This document shows positions 1 through 8,989 of a stretch of 64,000 nucleotides of DNA, one piece after another. The stretch is from Desulfovibrio sp. 86 (GTDB taxonomy: Bacteria; Desulfobacterota; Desulfovibrionia; Desulfovibrionales; Desulfovibrionaceae): contig NZ_LR738849.1 in the NCBI RefSeq assembly GCF_902702915.1, positions 1,054,001 through 1,118,000 of the forward strand, in the 5' to 3' direction. The translations under genes were made by a program, and so were the position numbers. How positions within the stretch are numbered: position 1 is the stretch's first letter; every line of letters starts with the position of its first letter. The notes beneath the pieces were generated by a model, which was not told where the DNA came from, did not search any database, and saw only the letters and a program-made list of their open reading frames with translations.

Positions 1-137
1 TCAGCATAATGCAGCCCAGTGGCTCCCCTCTTGATATACGCTTTTTTTCCGAGGCCGGAGCGTCCATGGCCGGAGTGGACGGGCCAGTGTCTCTGGTGGC
101 CAAGGGCCAGGTCTGGCTGCCCGACGCGGCCGACTGA
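1..137 (+). CDS. C-terminal end of an upstream gene (partial, unidentified)
   Basis: The frame starting at base 3 is open from the window edge to a TGA at 135-137, only two bases before the cbiD start codon. The visible 44 residues end in KGQVWLPDAAD. The codons have the G/C-rich third positions of the neighbouring genes. Position and near-contact with cbiD suggest the preceding gene of the cobalamin operon, but the fragment is too short to name. Confidence 0.45.
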   Translation, partial: SIMQPSGSPLDIRFFSEAGASMAGVDGPVSLVAKGQVWLPDAAD

Positions 138-139
138 TC

Positions 140-1507
140 ATGGCCGCCAGACTGCGCGAAGGATTTACCACCGGGTCGGCAGCAACGGGCGCGGCTTTGG
201 CCGCCCTGCACCTCCTGCGCGCCGGGTGCGCGCCCGGCCATGTGGACGTGCCCTTGCCGCCTTTCAGTTCCGGTTCTTCCACGCCTTCCGGGCCACGGGA
301 TGTCGCAGCGGATGTCGCAGCGGATGCAGCCGCAGACGCTGCCGTGGACGCTGTTGCCACGGACGGCGCCAATGATGCGGCATCTGAGCGCGGGGATTTC
401 CCCACGCCCAGGGGCTGGCTGCGGCTGGAGGTGGCCGTTTGCGGCCATGGCCCGGCCCCGGAGCTGGCCGCATGGCCGGAATTCGCGCCGCTTTTTGCCG
501 AAGGTGGCTCTTGCGGCCATGCCGTCGGGGCGGGACACTCTGCCCACCCCCGCGTGGCCCACGCCTCCATACGCAAGGACGGCGGTGATGACCCCGACGC
601 CACTTCCGGCGCGCTTATCACAGCCACGGTAGTTGAAAATTTCGCCATGGCCGGACACACTGGCGTCGCCAATGCCGCCACCGGGACGGATGCCGCCCAC
701 TCCCCTGCCGTCAGCATCGAGGGCGGGCCGGGCGTCGGGCGCGTCACCCTGCCGGGGCTTCCGGTTCCCGTTGGCGAAGCTGCCGTCAATCCCACGCCGC
801 GCCAGCAGATAGCCTTTGCCATGCGCCATGGCGCGCTGGTGTTCGGCGCAGGCCCGTGCCCTCCCCTGAGGGTCATTGTCAGCGTTCCTGAAGGGGAGCG
901 TCTGGCCCGGCAAACATTTAACCCGCGCCTGGGCATTGTGGGCGGCATTTCCATCCTTGGCACGCAGGGAACGGTGCGTCCGTACAGCCATCAGGCATGG
1001 AAGGCCACCATAGAGCAGGGGCTGGCCGTGGCTGCGGCCACAGGCTGCCGCGACATGGGCCTGACCACGGGGCGACGCTCCGAGCGCCTGCTTATGGACA
1101 AATATCCGCATATGCCGCAAAGAAGTTTCATTCAGGTGGCGGATTTTGCGGCATTTTCCCTCAAGGCTGCCGGCGGCATGCCTTTTGACAATCTCATATG
1201 GGGATGTTTTTTCGGCAAACTGGTCAAACTTGCCCAGGGGCATGCCTACACGCATGCCCGGCACGCGGAACTGGACATGGAGGATCTCGCGCGCCTGTGC
1301 CGCCAGTGCGGCGCGTCCTGCGCGGATCAGGTGCGCCACTGCGTCACTGCGGCCCACGCTCTGGAGCTGCTCCTGCAGGATAAGGCCGGAAACGACGTCA
1401 TCGCCCTCACAGGCCAAAAGGCCGCCGCCGTGGCGGCAAATTTCGCAGGCCGCCACGTGCGTCTGCATCTTTTTCACACCGACGGCAGGGAATTACTGGC
1501 ACTATGA
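140..1507 (+). CDS. cbiD: Cobalt-precorrin-5B C1-methyltransferase CbiD
   Basis: CbiD methylates C1 of cobalt-precorrin-5B in the anaerobic (early cobalt insertion) cobalamin pathway. The family start is seen at residues 7-15 (REGFTTGSA), with DDPDATSGALI near 151-160, a GVGRVTLPGL stretch and GISILGTQGTVRPYS in the centre. The protein has 455 residues against roughly 360-380 usual for the family. The excess is an Ala/Asp-rich low-complexity insert at about 42-92 and a less conserved stretch at about 103-143. The start ATG follows the upstream stop by two bases, and the TGA overlaps the cbiET ATG as ATGA, so translation is probably coupled. No clear Shine-Dalgarno was seen. The core assignment is firm; the expanded N-terminal region is unusual. 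Confidence 0.93.
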   Translation: MAARLREGFTTGSAATGAALAALHLLRAGCAPGHVDVPLPPFSSGSSTPSGPRDVAADVAADAAADAAVDAVATDGANDAASERGDFPTPRGWLRLEVAVCGHGPAPELAAWPEFAPLFAEGGSCGHAVGAGHSAHPRVAHASIRKDGGDDPDATSGALITATVVENFAMAGHTGVANAATGTDAAHSPAVSIEGGPGVGRVTLPGLPVPVGEAAVNPTPRQQIAFAMRHGALVFGAGPCPPLRVIVSVPEGERLARQTFNPRLGIVGGISILGTQGTVRPYSHQAWKATIEQGLAVAAATGCRDMGLTTGRRSERLLMDKYPHMPQRSFIQVADFAAFSLKAAGGMPFDNLIWGCFFGKLVKLAQGHAYTHARHAELDMEDLARLCRQCGASCADQVRHCVTAAHALELLLQDKAGNDVIALTGQKAAAVAANFAGRHVRLHLFHTDGRELLAL

Positions 1508-3498
1508 AAAATCAGGTTGCACTGCCCGGCATCGCCGTGCCCGCACCGAGCTGCCCCGAAAGCGCAAACGAGCGCAGGGCCGACTCCAAACCCGAAACCG
1601 CGCCCGGCGCGGCCAGGGTTCTCTCGCCTGGCGTCCCGGCTGCCGCACCGGTGGTCGCCCCACTGGAGGCTGCCGCGCCAAAGGCTGCCCCACTGGAGGC
1701 CGCGTCGTCCGAAGCTGCCGCGCCTTCTCTTCCCGATTCCGCCTCGGACGCGGCCCCACATTCCATCAACGCGCCGGAGCCTGCCCCCCACCCGCAGGAG
1801 GGGTTAGCCGCATCGCCCTCCCCGGATTCACAGGATGCTCACGTCCTTCCAGCCGCGCCTTCTGCGCCGGAAATCCCCGATGCAGCCGCCTCTGCCAGCG
1901 AAACTGACAACTCCGCCGTGCACAGCGCTCCCGGCACTGCCGCCCGCCCTGCAGAAACGGCTTCGCCAGCGCGCCCGGCCAAAATGCAGCGCAAGCCAGC
2001 GACACTGCTCGCAGAAGAACCGGCTGCGGAATCCCAGACGGACGACTGGCCGCCCATGTCCGAAATTCTGCAATCTTTTTTCATCTTTGAGCCCACCACG
2101 GCCGAGCCTTCACCCATCACTGTCCTCGGCCTTGACTGCGCCCGTCCGCGCGGCCTGCTGGATCTCACGGCCACGCAGCGCGCCTTGCTGCAAGAGGCGG
2201 ACGTCATATGCGGCGGGCGTCATCTTTTGCGCGAACTGACCGACGCGGCTGAAGAAAAAAGTCCCGCGGATCAGGGCGACGCCGACGCGCGCGCGCCTTC
2301 TCACGCCTCTTCCCCAGCCTCTGCATCAGCTTCTACACTTGACGCCTATGAAGACAATGCGGGGCCGCACCTGCTTAAGGCGCGTCTGCTGCCCCTGAGC
2401 ACTCCGCTGCAGCCCGTACTCACCCGACTGAGCCAGATGCGCGCCGCTGGCGAGCGCGTTGTCATGCTGGCCGACGGCGACCCGCTGCTTTTCGGCATCG
2501 GGGCCACTCTGGTGCGCCTTCTCGGGCAGGACGCCGTGCGCCTCCTGCCTGCCGTCAGTTCCCTGCAGCAGGCCTGCGCCCGGCTGGCCCTGCCCTGGCA
2601 CAGGGTCATCTGCCTTTCCCTGCACGGGCGTGACGACCTCGGCCCCCTCAACGCGGCGGTGAGCAAAAACGCGCCGCTCTGCGTGCTCACCGACGCGCGC
2701 ATGACCCCGGACTTTCTCGCGCGCCACCTCCTTGACCGTGGCGTCGATTGGTTCCGCGCCCACGTTTTTGAGCGCATGGGCGCGCCGGATGAGATCTGCC
2801 ACAACCTGGACATGGCCCAGGCCGCCAGCACCTCGTTTGGTCCTGCCTGCACGCTTGTTTTTGTGCCCGCCGACACGCCGCGCCGCGCGCGCCTCGGCCT
2901 TGAGGCGCACGAACTCGCCGTGGACAGGGGGCTTATAAGCAAAAAACCCGTGCGGGCCGCCGCTCTGGCCTTGTTGCGCATCGAGCCGCATCATGTGGTC
3001 TGGGATGTGGGCGCTGGCTCCGGGGCCGTTGCCCTTGAAGCCGCCGTACTGGCCCATGAAGGACGCGTCATCGCTGTGGAGCGCTCCGTGGGGCGGGCCA
3101 TGAGCATTCAGGAAAACCGCCGCCGCTTCGGCGTGGCCATTCTGGACGTGCGCCTGGGCGAAGCGCCCGAATGCCTGCCCTCTCTGCCCGATCCTCACCG
3201 GGTTTTCATTGGCGGCGGCCTTTCAGGCGAAGACGGTGAGGACATCCTTGGGCACGTCTGCCTGCGCCTGCCCGTAGGCGGGCGTGTGGTGGCAAGCTGC
3301 GTTCTGCTGGACACCCTCTGCCTCTGCCGCAACTTCTTCGAACGTCTGGGCTGGCCTGTGGAAATCTGCCAGATTCAGGCTTCGGAAGGCAAGGAGCTGG
3401 GCGGCGACGTGCACCTGGCGGCCATGAATCCCGTATTTTTACTTACAGCCCAAAAACCCGCCTCCGACGGTGCGGTGCAGAAGCGTGAACATGAATAG
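1504..3498 (+). CDS. cbiET: CbiE-CbiT fusion (CobL-type precorrin-6Y C5,15-methyltransferase, decarboxylating) with long N-terminal extension
   Basis: This bifunctional enzyme methylates C5 and C15 and removes the C12 acetate carboxyl group on the corrin ring. Three regions are visible. Residues 1 to about 200 are an Ala/Pro/Glu-rich, apparently disordered extension. The CbiE methylase domain begins at ITVLGLD (about 205) and carries GDPLLFGIG; it has its own Ala/Ser-rich insert at about 255-290. The CbiT domain begins near 477 (LISKKPVR), with the SAM loop WDVGAGSGAV at about 499-508. At 664 residues it is well above the usual 400 or so for CobL. The ATG overlaps the cbiD stop. The extension contains no predicted signal peptide or known domain; its role is unknown. 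In-frame ATGs nearer the CbiE domain could be alternative starts. Confidence 0.92.
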   Translation: MKNQVALPGIAVPAPSCPESANERRADSKPETAPGAARVLSPGVPAAAPVVAPLEAAAPKAAPLEAASSEAAAPSLPDSASDAAPHSINAPEPAPHPQEGLAASPSPDSQDAHVLPAAPSAPEIPDAAASASETDNSAVHSAPGTAARPAETASPARPAKMQRKPATLLAEEPAAESQTDDWPPMSEILQSFFIFEPTTAEPSPITVLGLDCARPRGLLDLTATQRALLQEADVICGGRHLLRELTDAAEEKSPADQGDADARAPSHASSPASASASTLDAYEDNAGPHLLKARLLPLSTPLQPVLTRLSQMRAAGERVVMLADGDPLLFGIGATLVRLLGQDAVRLLPAVSSLQQACARLALPWHRVICLSLHGRDDLGPLNAAVSKNAPLCVLTDARMTPDFLARHLLDRGVDWFRAHVFERMGAPDEICHNLDMAQAASTSFGPACTLVFVPADTPRRARLGLEAHELAVDRGLISKKPVRAAALALLRIEPHHVVWDVGAGSGAVALEAAVLAHEGRVIAVERSVGRAMSIQENRRRFGVAILDVRLGEAPECLPSLPDPHRVFIGGGLSGEDGEDILGHVCLRLPVGGRVVASCVLLDTLCLCRNFFERLGWPVEICQIQASEGKELGGDVHLAAMNPVFLLTAQKPASDGAVQKREHE

Positions 3499-4348
3499 CG
3501 GCAACACAAAAACACCTCCGACCGACAACCTGAGCGCCTCCACCTCATCGTGCGCAAACGGCCCCTCCCATGCCAGAGGCGCAGCCCCCGGTCTTGTCAG
3601 TTTTGTGGGGGCAGGCCCCGGCGACCCGGAACTGCTGACCCTCAAAGGCCGTAAAGCTATTGAAGAGGCCAGCCTCGTGCTCTATGCAGGGTCGCTGGTT
3701 CCGCCGGACGTGGTGGCCTGCGCGGCCCCCGGTGTCCCCGTGGTGGATTCCGCCCCCCTGACCCTTGAGCAGTGTCATGACCTTGTGCGGCGCACGGCTC
3801 TGGCGGGCGGCCCGGTGGCTCGCGTGCACACGGGCGACCCTTCCCTCTACGGCGCGCTGCGTGAGCAGGCCCGCCTGCTGGATCAGGACGGCATCCCCTG
3901 GCGCGTCATACCGGGCGTTACCGCAGCCTGTGCGGCGGCGGCCGCCGCAGGCGTGACCTTTACCGTGCCGGAAGTGACCCAGAGCCTCATCATCACCCGC
4001 ATGGAAGGCCGCACCCCTGTACCGGATCGCGAAGCCCTGCACCTGCTGGCGGCCCACGGCACATCCATGGCCATCTACCTTTCAGCCGGAGCCTGCGAAA
4101 GTCTGCAAGCAGAGCTGCTGGCCCACACCCCGCCAGACACCCCCATTTTATGCGCCTACCGCGTGGGCTGGCCCGACCAGCGCCTCATTTGGGCCACCGC
4201 AGGAACCCTGGCCCACTGCGTACACGAGCACGGACTTGTACGGCAGACCATTTTTCTGGTGCTGCCGGGGCAAAACGCCGCTGACACGTCCTCGCTCCTG
4301 TATGCGGCCAATTTCAGCCACGGCTACAGGCAGTCCGGTCAAGACTAG
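3491..4348 (+). CDS. cbiF: Cobalt-precorrin-4 C11-methyltransferase CbiF
   Basis: CbiF (CobM homologue) transfers a methyl group from SAM to C11 of cobalt-precorrin-4. The tetrapyrrole methylase signature SFVGAGPGDPELLTLKG lies near the N terminus, followed by LYAGSLVPPDVV, the HTGDPSLYG loop and the PGVTAACAAAAAAG segment. I chose the ATG at 3491, overlapping cbiET by eight bases, giving 285 residues. A GTG at 3470 would add seven residues. About 30 polar residues precede the catalytic domain. It is the last gene of the cbiD-cbiET-cbiF unit and is followed by repeat copy A1. Confidence 0.93.
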   Translation: MNSGNTKTPPTDNLSASTSSCANGPSHARGAAPGLVSFVGAGPGDPELLTLKGRKAIEEASLVLYAGSLVPPDVVACAAPGVPVVDSAPLTLEQCHDLVRRTALAGGPVARVHTGDPSLYGALREQARLLDQDGIPWRVIPGVTAACAAAAAAGVTFTVPEVTQSLIITRMEGRTPVPDREALHLLAAHGTSMAIYLSAGACESLQAELLAHTPPDTPILCAYRVGWPDQRLIWATAGTLAHCVHEHGLVRQTIFLVLPGQNAADTSSLLYAANFSHGYRQSGQD

Positions 4349-4374
4349 ACAGTGGGCTGTGGGCATTGCAATGC

Positions 4375-4440
4375 TTTGTGGGGGAGGGACCCTTTTGCAA
4401 AAGGGTCCCTCCCCCACGCCCCCTCCCCCTAAAAATCTTG
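4375..4440 (+). repeat. Dispersed palindromic repeat family A, copy A1
   Basis: A perfect inverted repeat (GTGGGGGAGGGACCCTTTTG and its complement) is followed by a C-rich tail, GCCCCCTCCCCCTAAAAATC. It starts 26 bases after the cbiF stop, in the same sense. Five similar copies occur in the window. The hairpin lacks the T-run of a canonical terminator. Confidence 0.85.
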
Positions 4441-4930
4441 TTGTATTTCAGCACGCCGCGAAGTTTTTCATGATCCGAAGCGGGAGGCAGAGACAACGTC
4501 TTCCCAACAGCACGCCGCCGCAAAAATCAGGCTGCTCCGGGGCCGGTTCGCGCTCTGCGAAACATCCCAAAAGTGCCCTCCCCCAGATATACCTACAGCG
4601 AGGCCCTGTTCACACAGCCGTCCATACAGTTGCAGCGTGAACCCGACCGTAGCATCCCGCCTCACTGCCCCCGGCATATCGCTCCCCAACGCCACGCGCG
4701 CCTCGCGCCATACGCTGCGCTTTTCAAAAAAGTCCGCCTGGATAGGGCAAATTACAGAGCAGATGGCGCCGATGCCATAGTCATGCATCCATCTGACCTG
4801 AATCGCAGGCAATTTATTTGCAACTTATCCTGATAATAATGCAGAGCGTGATACAGTTGCCGATTTTTCTCTTTTGGCGTTTTCTTTCGTTACACATGGT
4901 GACGTGTTTCGACTGTATCATTTCCGAACA
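4441..4930. other. Intergenic stretch without a supportable gene
   Basis: Between repeat A1 and the aldehyde dehydrogenase promoter, several short open frames exist on both strands (for example 4468-4812 minus), but none has a ribosome binding site plus recognisable protein features. From about 4800 the DNA becomes AT-rich, as expected for the promoter region of the next gene. Confidence 0.5.
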
Positions 4931-4943
4931 CTACATCATTGGT

Positions 4944-4973
4944 TTGATATTTTTTTCACAATTAACTTATATT
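4944..4973 (+). promoter_or_regulatory. Candidate sigma-70 promoter for the aldehyde dehydrogenase
   Basis: TTGATA at 4944-4949 and TATATT at 4968-4973 are separated by 18 bases, or TTATAT by 17, inside the AT-rich leader. This leaves about 100 bases of untranslated leader before the ATG at 5083. It is read from consensus only. Confidence 0.4.
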
Positions 4974-5082
4974 GTGTTGCTCTTTCTGTTCCACAACCCT
5001 CTAACATACAGAAAATGGAGTTGTTATACCAACATTAAAGAGGACTTATTATGCGGAATAACCCTCAACCAAAGGATGCGTC

Positions 5083-6564
5083 ATGAAAAAGCCACACTTG
5101 CAGGACAACTATTCCCTCTTCATTGACGGCCAATGGAAAGACGCCTCTGACGGCGCGACCTATGACACCTTCTGCCCGGCCAATGGTGAGCGTCTTGCCA
5201 CCTGCGCCGAGGCCACCAAGGAAGATGTGGATGCTGCGGTCAAGGCCGCGACCCGTGCCTGGCAAAGCTGGAAAAACACCGATCCCATCGTGCGCGCCAA
5301 TCTGCTTTTGAAAATTGCGGACATTATTGACGCCAACAAAGAACACCTCGCCATGGTGGAAACGCTGGACAACGGCAAGCCCATCCGCGAAACCCTGAAT
5401 GTTGACATCCCCTTCGCCGCCGACCACTTCCGCTACTTTGCCAGCGTGGTGCGTACCGACGAAGGCTCCGCCACCATGCTTGACGGAAACACGCTCTCCC
5501 TGGTTCTGCGTGAGCCCATCGGCGTTGTGGGGCAGATCGTGCCCTGGAACTTCCCCTTCCTCATGGCAGCCTGGAAGCTGGCTCCGGTACTGGCCGCCGG
5601 CTGCTGCACCGTGTTCAAGCCCTCCAACCACACCTCCCTTTCCGTGCTGGAACTGGCGCGTCTCATAGCCGATGTGCTGCCCAAGGGCGTCTTCAACGTC
5701 GTCACCGGGCGCGGCTCACGGTCCGGCCAATTCATTCTGGAGCACCCCGGTTTCAGCAAACTGGCCTTCACCGGCTCCACGGACGTAGGCCGCAGTGTGG
5801 GCCTGGCCGCCGCCAAGCGCCTTATCCCTTCCACCCTCGAACTGGGCGGCAAGTCGGCCAATATCTTCTTCCCCGACTGCCAGTGGGATCTGGCCATGGA
5901 CGGCCTGCAACTGGGCATCCTGTTCAATCAGGGGCAGGTCTGCTGCGCCGGATCGCGCGTCTTTGTGCATGAAGACATTTACGACAAATTCGTGGCCGAA
6001 GCTGTTGAACGCTTCAACCGCGTCAAGGTTGGCCTGCCCTGGGACGCCAAGACCCAGATGGGCGCGCAGATATATGAGTCACACCTCAAGGCCATACTGC
6101 TCTGCATCGAACAGGCCAAGGGCGAAGGAGCCAAAGTGCTCTGCGGCGGCGAGCGCATCACCGAGGGCGAACTGGCCAAGGGCTGCTTTATGCGGCCTAC
6201 CCTGCTCGGCAATGTCACCAACAAGATGCGCGTGGCCCAGGATGAAATCTTCGGTCCCGTGGCCGTCATCATCAAGTTCAAGACTGAAGAAGAAGTGATC
6301 AAGATGGCCAATGACAGCGTCTTTGGCCTGGGCGGCGCAGTGTGGACCCGCGACGTCAACCGCGCCATCCGCGTGAGCCGCGCCGTTGAAACGGGCCGCA
6401 TGTGGGTAAACTGCTACAACAGCATCCCGGCTGGCGCTCCCTTTGGCGGATACAAAGAATCGGGCATCGGGCGTGAAACCCACAAGATCATGCTTGAGCA
6501 TTACACTCAGCAAAAGAACATCATGATCAACCTGGGAGAAAAGCCCACCGGCTTCTACCCCTAG
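5083..6564 (+). CDS. NAD(P)-dependent aldehyde dehydrogenase
   Basis: This cytoplasmic enzyme oxidises an aldehyde to the carboxylic acid with NAD(P)+. It has 493 residues, the normal length for the ALDH superfamily (AldB/ExaC-like). Visible landmarks are the cofactor-binding PWNFPFLMAAWKLAPVLAAG, the glycine motif FTGSTDVG, the general base Glu253 in LELGGKSAN, the catalytic Cys287 in GQVCCAGSR, and EIFGPV near the C terminus. AAAGGA precedes the ATG at good spacing. It is monocistronic, with a long AT-rich leader. In a Desulfovibrio it may handle acetaldehyde during ethanol oxidation, but no alcohol dehydrogenase or tungsten enzyme is adjacent, so the substrate is inferred only. Confidence 0.9.
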   Translation: MKKPHLQDNYSLFIDGQWKDASDGATYDTFCPANGERLATCAEATKEDVDAAVKAATRAWQSWKNTDPIVRANLLLKIADIIDANKEHLAMVETLDNGKPIRETLNVDIPFAADHFRYFASVVRTDEGSATMLDGNTLSLVLREPIGVVGQIVPWNFPFLMAAWKLAPVLAAGCCTVFKPSNHTSLSVLELARLIADVLPKGVFNVVTGRGSRSGQFILEHPGFSKLAFTGSTDVGRSVGLAAAKRLIPSTLELGGKSANIFFPDCQWDLAMDGLQLGILFNQGQVCCAGSRVFVHEDIYDKFVAEAVERFNRVKVGLPWDAKTQMGAQIYESHLKAILLCIEQAKGEGAKVLCGGERITEGELAKGCFMRPTLLGNVTNKMRVAQDEIFGPVAVIIKFKTEEEVIKMANDSVFGLGGAVWTRDVNRAIRVSRAVETGRMWVNCYNSIPAGAPFGGYKESGIGRETHKIMLEHYTQQKNIMINLGEKPTGFYP

Positions 6565-6570
6565 ACCTGA

Positions 6571-6700
6571 TTCACGCTGAAATGCTTCGCATTTCAGCGC
6601 TGTCATTCTGCCGAAATTTGCATTTTTCGGCAGAATGCACGCACGTAGTGGCGCGTTGCACGCGAGTGCAACGCGCCGCATGCCATCACTGCGCCTCGTC
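6571..6700 (+). repeat. Multi-hairpin repeat family B, copy B1
   Basis: Three consecutive perfect hairpins lie just after the aldehyde dehydrogenase stop: 6575-6599 (arms CGCTGAAATGC), 6605-6636 (arms ATTCTGCCGAAA, 8-nt loop) and 6650-6677 (arms GGCGCGTTGCAC, GCGA loop). The second and third match copy B2 at 41.2 kb in length and layout, with base-pair-preserving substitutions. Confidence 0.7.
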
Positions 6701-6777
6701 ATGTTCTGTAAAAAATTGTGCTGGGAGTGTTGCGTGCTGACGATTCATACGGTCTGCCATATCCCGCTTGGGAGCAA

Positions 6778-6810
6778 AACAAAAAAAGAGGGCCGTCACG
6801 ACCCTCTTTC
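6778..6810 (-). terminator. Rho-independent terminator, minus strand
   Basis: On the minus strand AAAGAGGG and CCCTCTTT form a stem around TCGTGACGG, followed by a run of seven T. It would end transcription of the decayed minus-strand ORF at 6962-7317. On the plus strand it is weaker. Confidence 0.6.
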
Positions 6811-6961
6811 ACAGTAACAAGTATACCCGCCATATGAACAAACCAGAACTGATTGCCCTGGCATGCCGCATGGCTCATGGCGTCAATTATTTTTGCGCGT
6901 ATATATCCCCAAAGTTTTTGATACGTCCGTTTTGGCGTGCAACTAGCTGGATAAACCGCGT

Positions 6962-7317
6962 TTATGCCTTGATTTTGGACGTCTGCTCATACAGCCGCCA
7001 AAGCTCTTTAAAGGTGGGCTTCGCTAAACCGGGCTTTTGGTCTGGCACGCGTTACGAACAGTTCCCTGGCAACGGCTTGTCTTGGATGCTGCCGGGGCTG
7101 TTACGTCGAGCCACACCCGCATTTCATCAACAACCGTACGTAATTTTTTGTTAAAATCATCTTTTCGCACTATGGAACTATTGGTCCCAAAGCATCTGTG
7201 CACCTTAACGGCATCGGAAGTCGGCGGGACACTTTCAAGATAATTTGCCCAGTTGGTTACGATGCGCGCTACTTCATTCCTTTGCTTGTTTGTCATATCA
7301 ATTTTCGAATTAATCAT
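6962..7317 (-). pseudogene. Decayed small ORF of unknown family (frameshifted)
   Basis: A minus-strand frame from 7317 encodes a charged protein (starting MINSKIDMTNKQRNEVARI) and stops at 7024. The adjacent frame then continues plausible protein (DQKPGLAKPTFKELWRLYEQ) to a TAA at 6962. The two together would be about 118 residues, broken by one frameshift near 7050. A minus-strand terminator lies downstream at 6778. The family is not recognised; a phage-derived or regulatory remnant is possible. Base composition is more AT-rich than the neighbouring metabolic genes, which hints at acquired DNA. Confidence 0.3.
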
Positions 7318-7373
7318 GCCTCAGTTTGACACAAATAAAAAAACAGCACAAGTTTGTAAAAATTTTTTTTCAC

Positions 7374-7410
7374 GAGGGGAAAAAAGAGGAGGGCCCCCAC
7401 GGCCCTCCCC
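7374..7410 (-). terminator. Rho-independent terminator for the 7583-7867 gene
   Basis: Read on the minus strand, GGAGGGCC-GTG-GGGGCCCTCC is followed by TCTTTTTTCCCC. It lies about 170 bases after the stop of the small minus-strand gene. Confidence 0.65.
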
Positions 7411-7582
7411 TTCACATGAGTGGAGAATTATTCATGAACTGCGAACCGGCCACGCACCCATCCATGTCACGGAAAAGTGATGCTTTTCTTTTAACGGTGG
7501 CATCGCGGCAAAAAGCCGCCTGCCCAGGTTGCGTTTTTTCAGGTTCCACGACGGCCCGCCCACAGGGGCAGACAGCGCCGGT

Positions 7583-7867
7583 TTACTGTTGGGGTCCTTC
7601 AGGCGTCCGCTGCACCAGGGCCAAAGCCAGCAGTGCGGGTGACGCCAGGGGCCTCTGCGCGGAATTTTGCAGCGTGCGCCGCACAAATCCCGCCATGTCC
7701 ATTGCCAAATCCGCATCGGTCAGTGCCGTGCAGCAGGCTTTTTTGTTTTCTTCCAGTACGGCAAGGTACCGTTGTATCAGGACAAGATCATGCTCCTCAT
7801 AAGAGGTCGCGGATCTGTCCTGCGGTCCGTTTTCCGACAGGAATGCGTCATCGATGTGTTGCGACAT
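7583..7867 (-). CDS. Small hypothetical protein (94 aa)
   Basis: It encodes 94 residues starting MSQHIDDAFLSENGPQD, mostly helical and acidic in the first half, with a predicted amphipathic stretch around LVLIQRYLAVLEENKKACC. The ATG at 7867 was chosen because AGGGAGGA lies seven bases upstream; an ATG at 7873 abuts that sequence directly. No membrane segment or known motif is visible. It is transcribed divergently from nfnAB and has its own terminator. Function unknown. Confidence 0.6.
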   Translation of the reverse strand: MSQHIDDAFLSENGPQDRSATSYEEHDLVLIQRYLAVLEENKKACCTALTDADLAMDMAGFVRRTLQNSAQRPLASPALLALALVQRTPEGPQQ

Positions 7868-8146
7868 GACCATTCCTCCCTGAATGGATCACTGCTTCCC
7901 TGCGTCTGGGGGGCTGGTTCGCCATGTTGTCTCAACATGCGGTCTCCCCTTCCCCACTCATCATTAGCCTTATCGGAGTGCGGAATAAAAACCTTTAGCG
8001 GAAAGACCTTATTTCTAGAAAATTTTACTGCTCTGCACAAAGGCGTGCATACATAATGAGTTATGTCATCCTCTTGCCCGGGTTGTCCTTGCAAGGGGTC
8101 GTGTTCGCAGATACCGTCACCACATAAAATCATAAGAGGAGAGTCC

Positions 8147-8989
8147 ATGCCAACACGCATACTGCACAAGGAAAGCCTGATCCCGGGCAAAACCAGCAAG
8201 CTGGTGCTTGATGCGCCGGAAATCGCCCGCAAGGGCAAACCCGGCCATTTTGTCATGCTGCGCATGACCCCCACCGGGGAGCGCATTCCCCTTACCATTG
8301 CTGATACTGACGCCGAAAACGGCACCATCACCATTGTGTATCTGGTCATGGGCAAAAGCACGGCCCTGCTTGAAGCCCTTACCGTGGGCGACGACATCCT
8401 TGACGTCTGCGGTCCTCTGGGCCACCCCACCCATATTGAAAAGAAAGGCACCGTCATCTGTGTGGGCGGCGGCACGGGCATTGCCGCCATGCACCACATT
8501 GCCAAGGGCCACGCCCGCATGGGCAACAAGGTTGTGGGCGTCATCGGCGCGCGCAGCAAGGACCTGCTGCTTTTTGAAAACGAGCTGAAATCCTTTGTCA
8601 ACGAACTGCTCATCTCCACCGATGACGGCAGTTACGGCCACAAGGGCCTTGTGACGGATCTTCTGCGCGACAGGCTTGAAAAAGACAAGAGCGTCTTTGA
8701 AGTCGTGGCCGTGGGCCCCGTGCCCATGATGGCGGCTGTGGCCGAAACCACGCGCCCCTTTGGCGTCAAGACCACGGTCAGCCTCAACCCCATCATGGTT
8801 GACGGCATAGGCATGTGCGGCGCCTGCCGCGTCAGCGTGGGCGGCAAAACCAAGTTCGCCTGTGTCGACGGCCCCGAATTTGACGGGCACGAAGTGGATT
8901 TTCCTGAACTGCGCCGCCGTCTGGCCGCCTATCGTGAACAGGAGAAGGTCTCCATCGACGACTATCAGAGGACTGCTCATGGAAACTAA
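8147..8989 (+). CDS. nfnA: NADH-dependent ferredoxin:NADP+ oxidoreductase subunit A (NfnA)
   Basis: NfnA is the small subunit of the cytoplasmic electron-bifurcating transhydrogenase that couples NADPH, NAD+ and ferredoxin. It binds FAD, NAD(H) and one [2Fe-2S] cluster. Residues 1-100 form the FAD barrel (GERIPLTIAD), 100-210 the NAD-binding domain (VICVGGGTGIAAMHHIAKG). Near the C terminus the [2Fe-2S] site shows Asp219, Cys224, Cys227 and Cys239; one Asp plus three Cys is the known NfnA pattern. The ATG at 8147 follows AGAGGAGAG at good spacing and gives 280 residues. Its stop lies 11 bases inside nfnB. Confidence 0.93.
   Translation: MPTRILHKESLIPGKTSKLVLDAPEIARKGKPGHFVMLRMTPTGERIPLTIADTDAENGTITIVYLVMGKSTALLEALTVGDDILDVCGPLGHPTHIEKKGTVICVGGGTGIAAMHHIAKGHARMGNKVVGVIGARSKDLLLFENELKSFVNELLISTDDGSYGHKGLVTDLLRDRLEKDKSVFEVVAVGPVPMMAAVAETTRPFGVKTTVSLNPIMVDGIGMCGACRVSVGGKTKFACVDGPEFDGHEVDFPELRRRLAAYREQEKVSIDDYQRTAHGN

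Noticed and set aside
4375..4440. Family A copies as ordinary Rho-independent terminators
   Set aside because: The palindrome is followed by a C-rich tail and AAAA rather than a T-run, and at 17.1 and 41.3 kb a canonical terminator already precedes the repeat.
4468..4812. Minus-strand 114-codon open frame after cbiF
   Set aside because: Some protein-like character (MHDYGIGAICSVICPIQ) but no ribosome site, unusual Trp/Cys scatter, and no recognised family. Kept as unresolved, not annotated.
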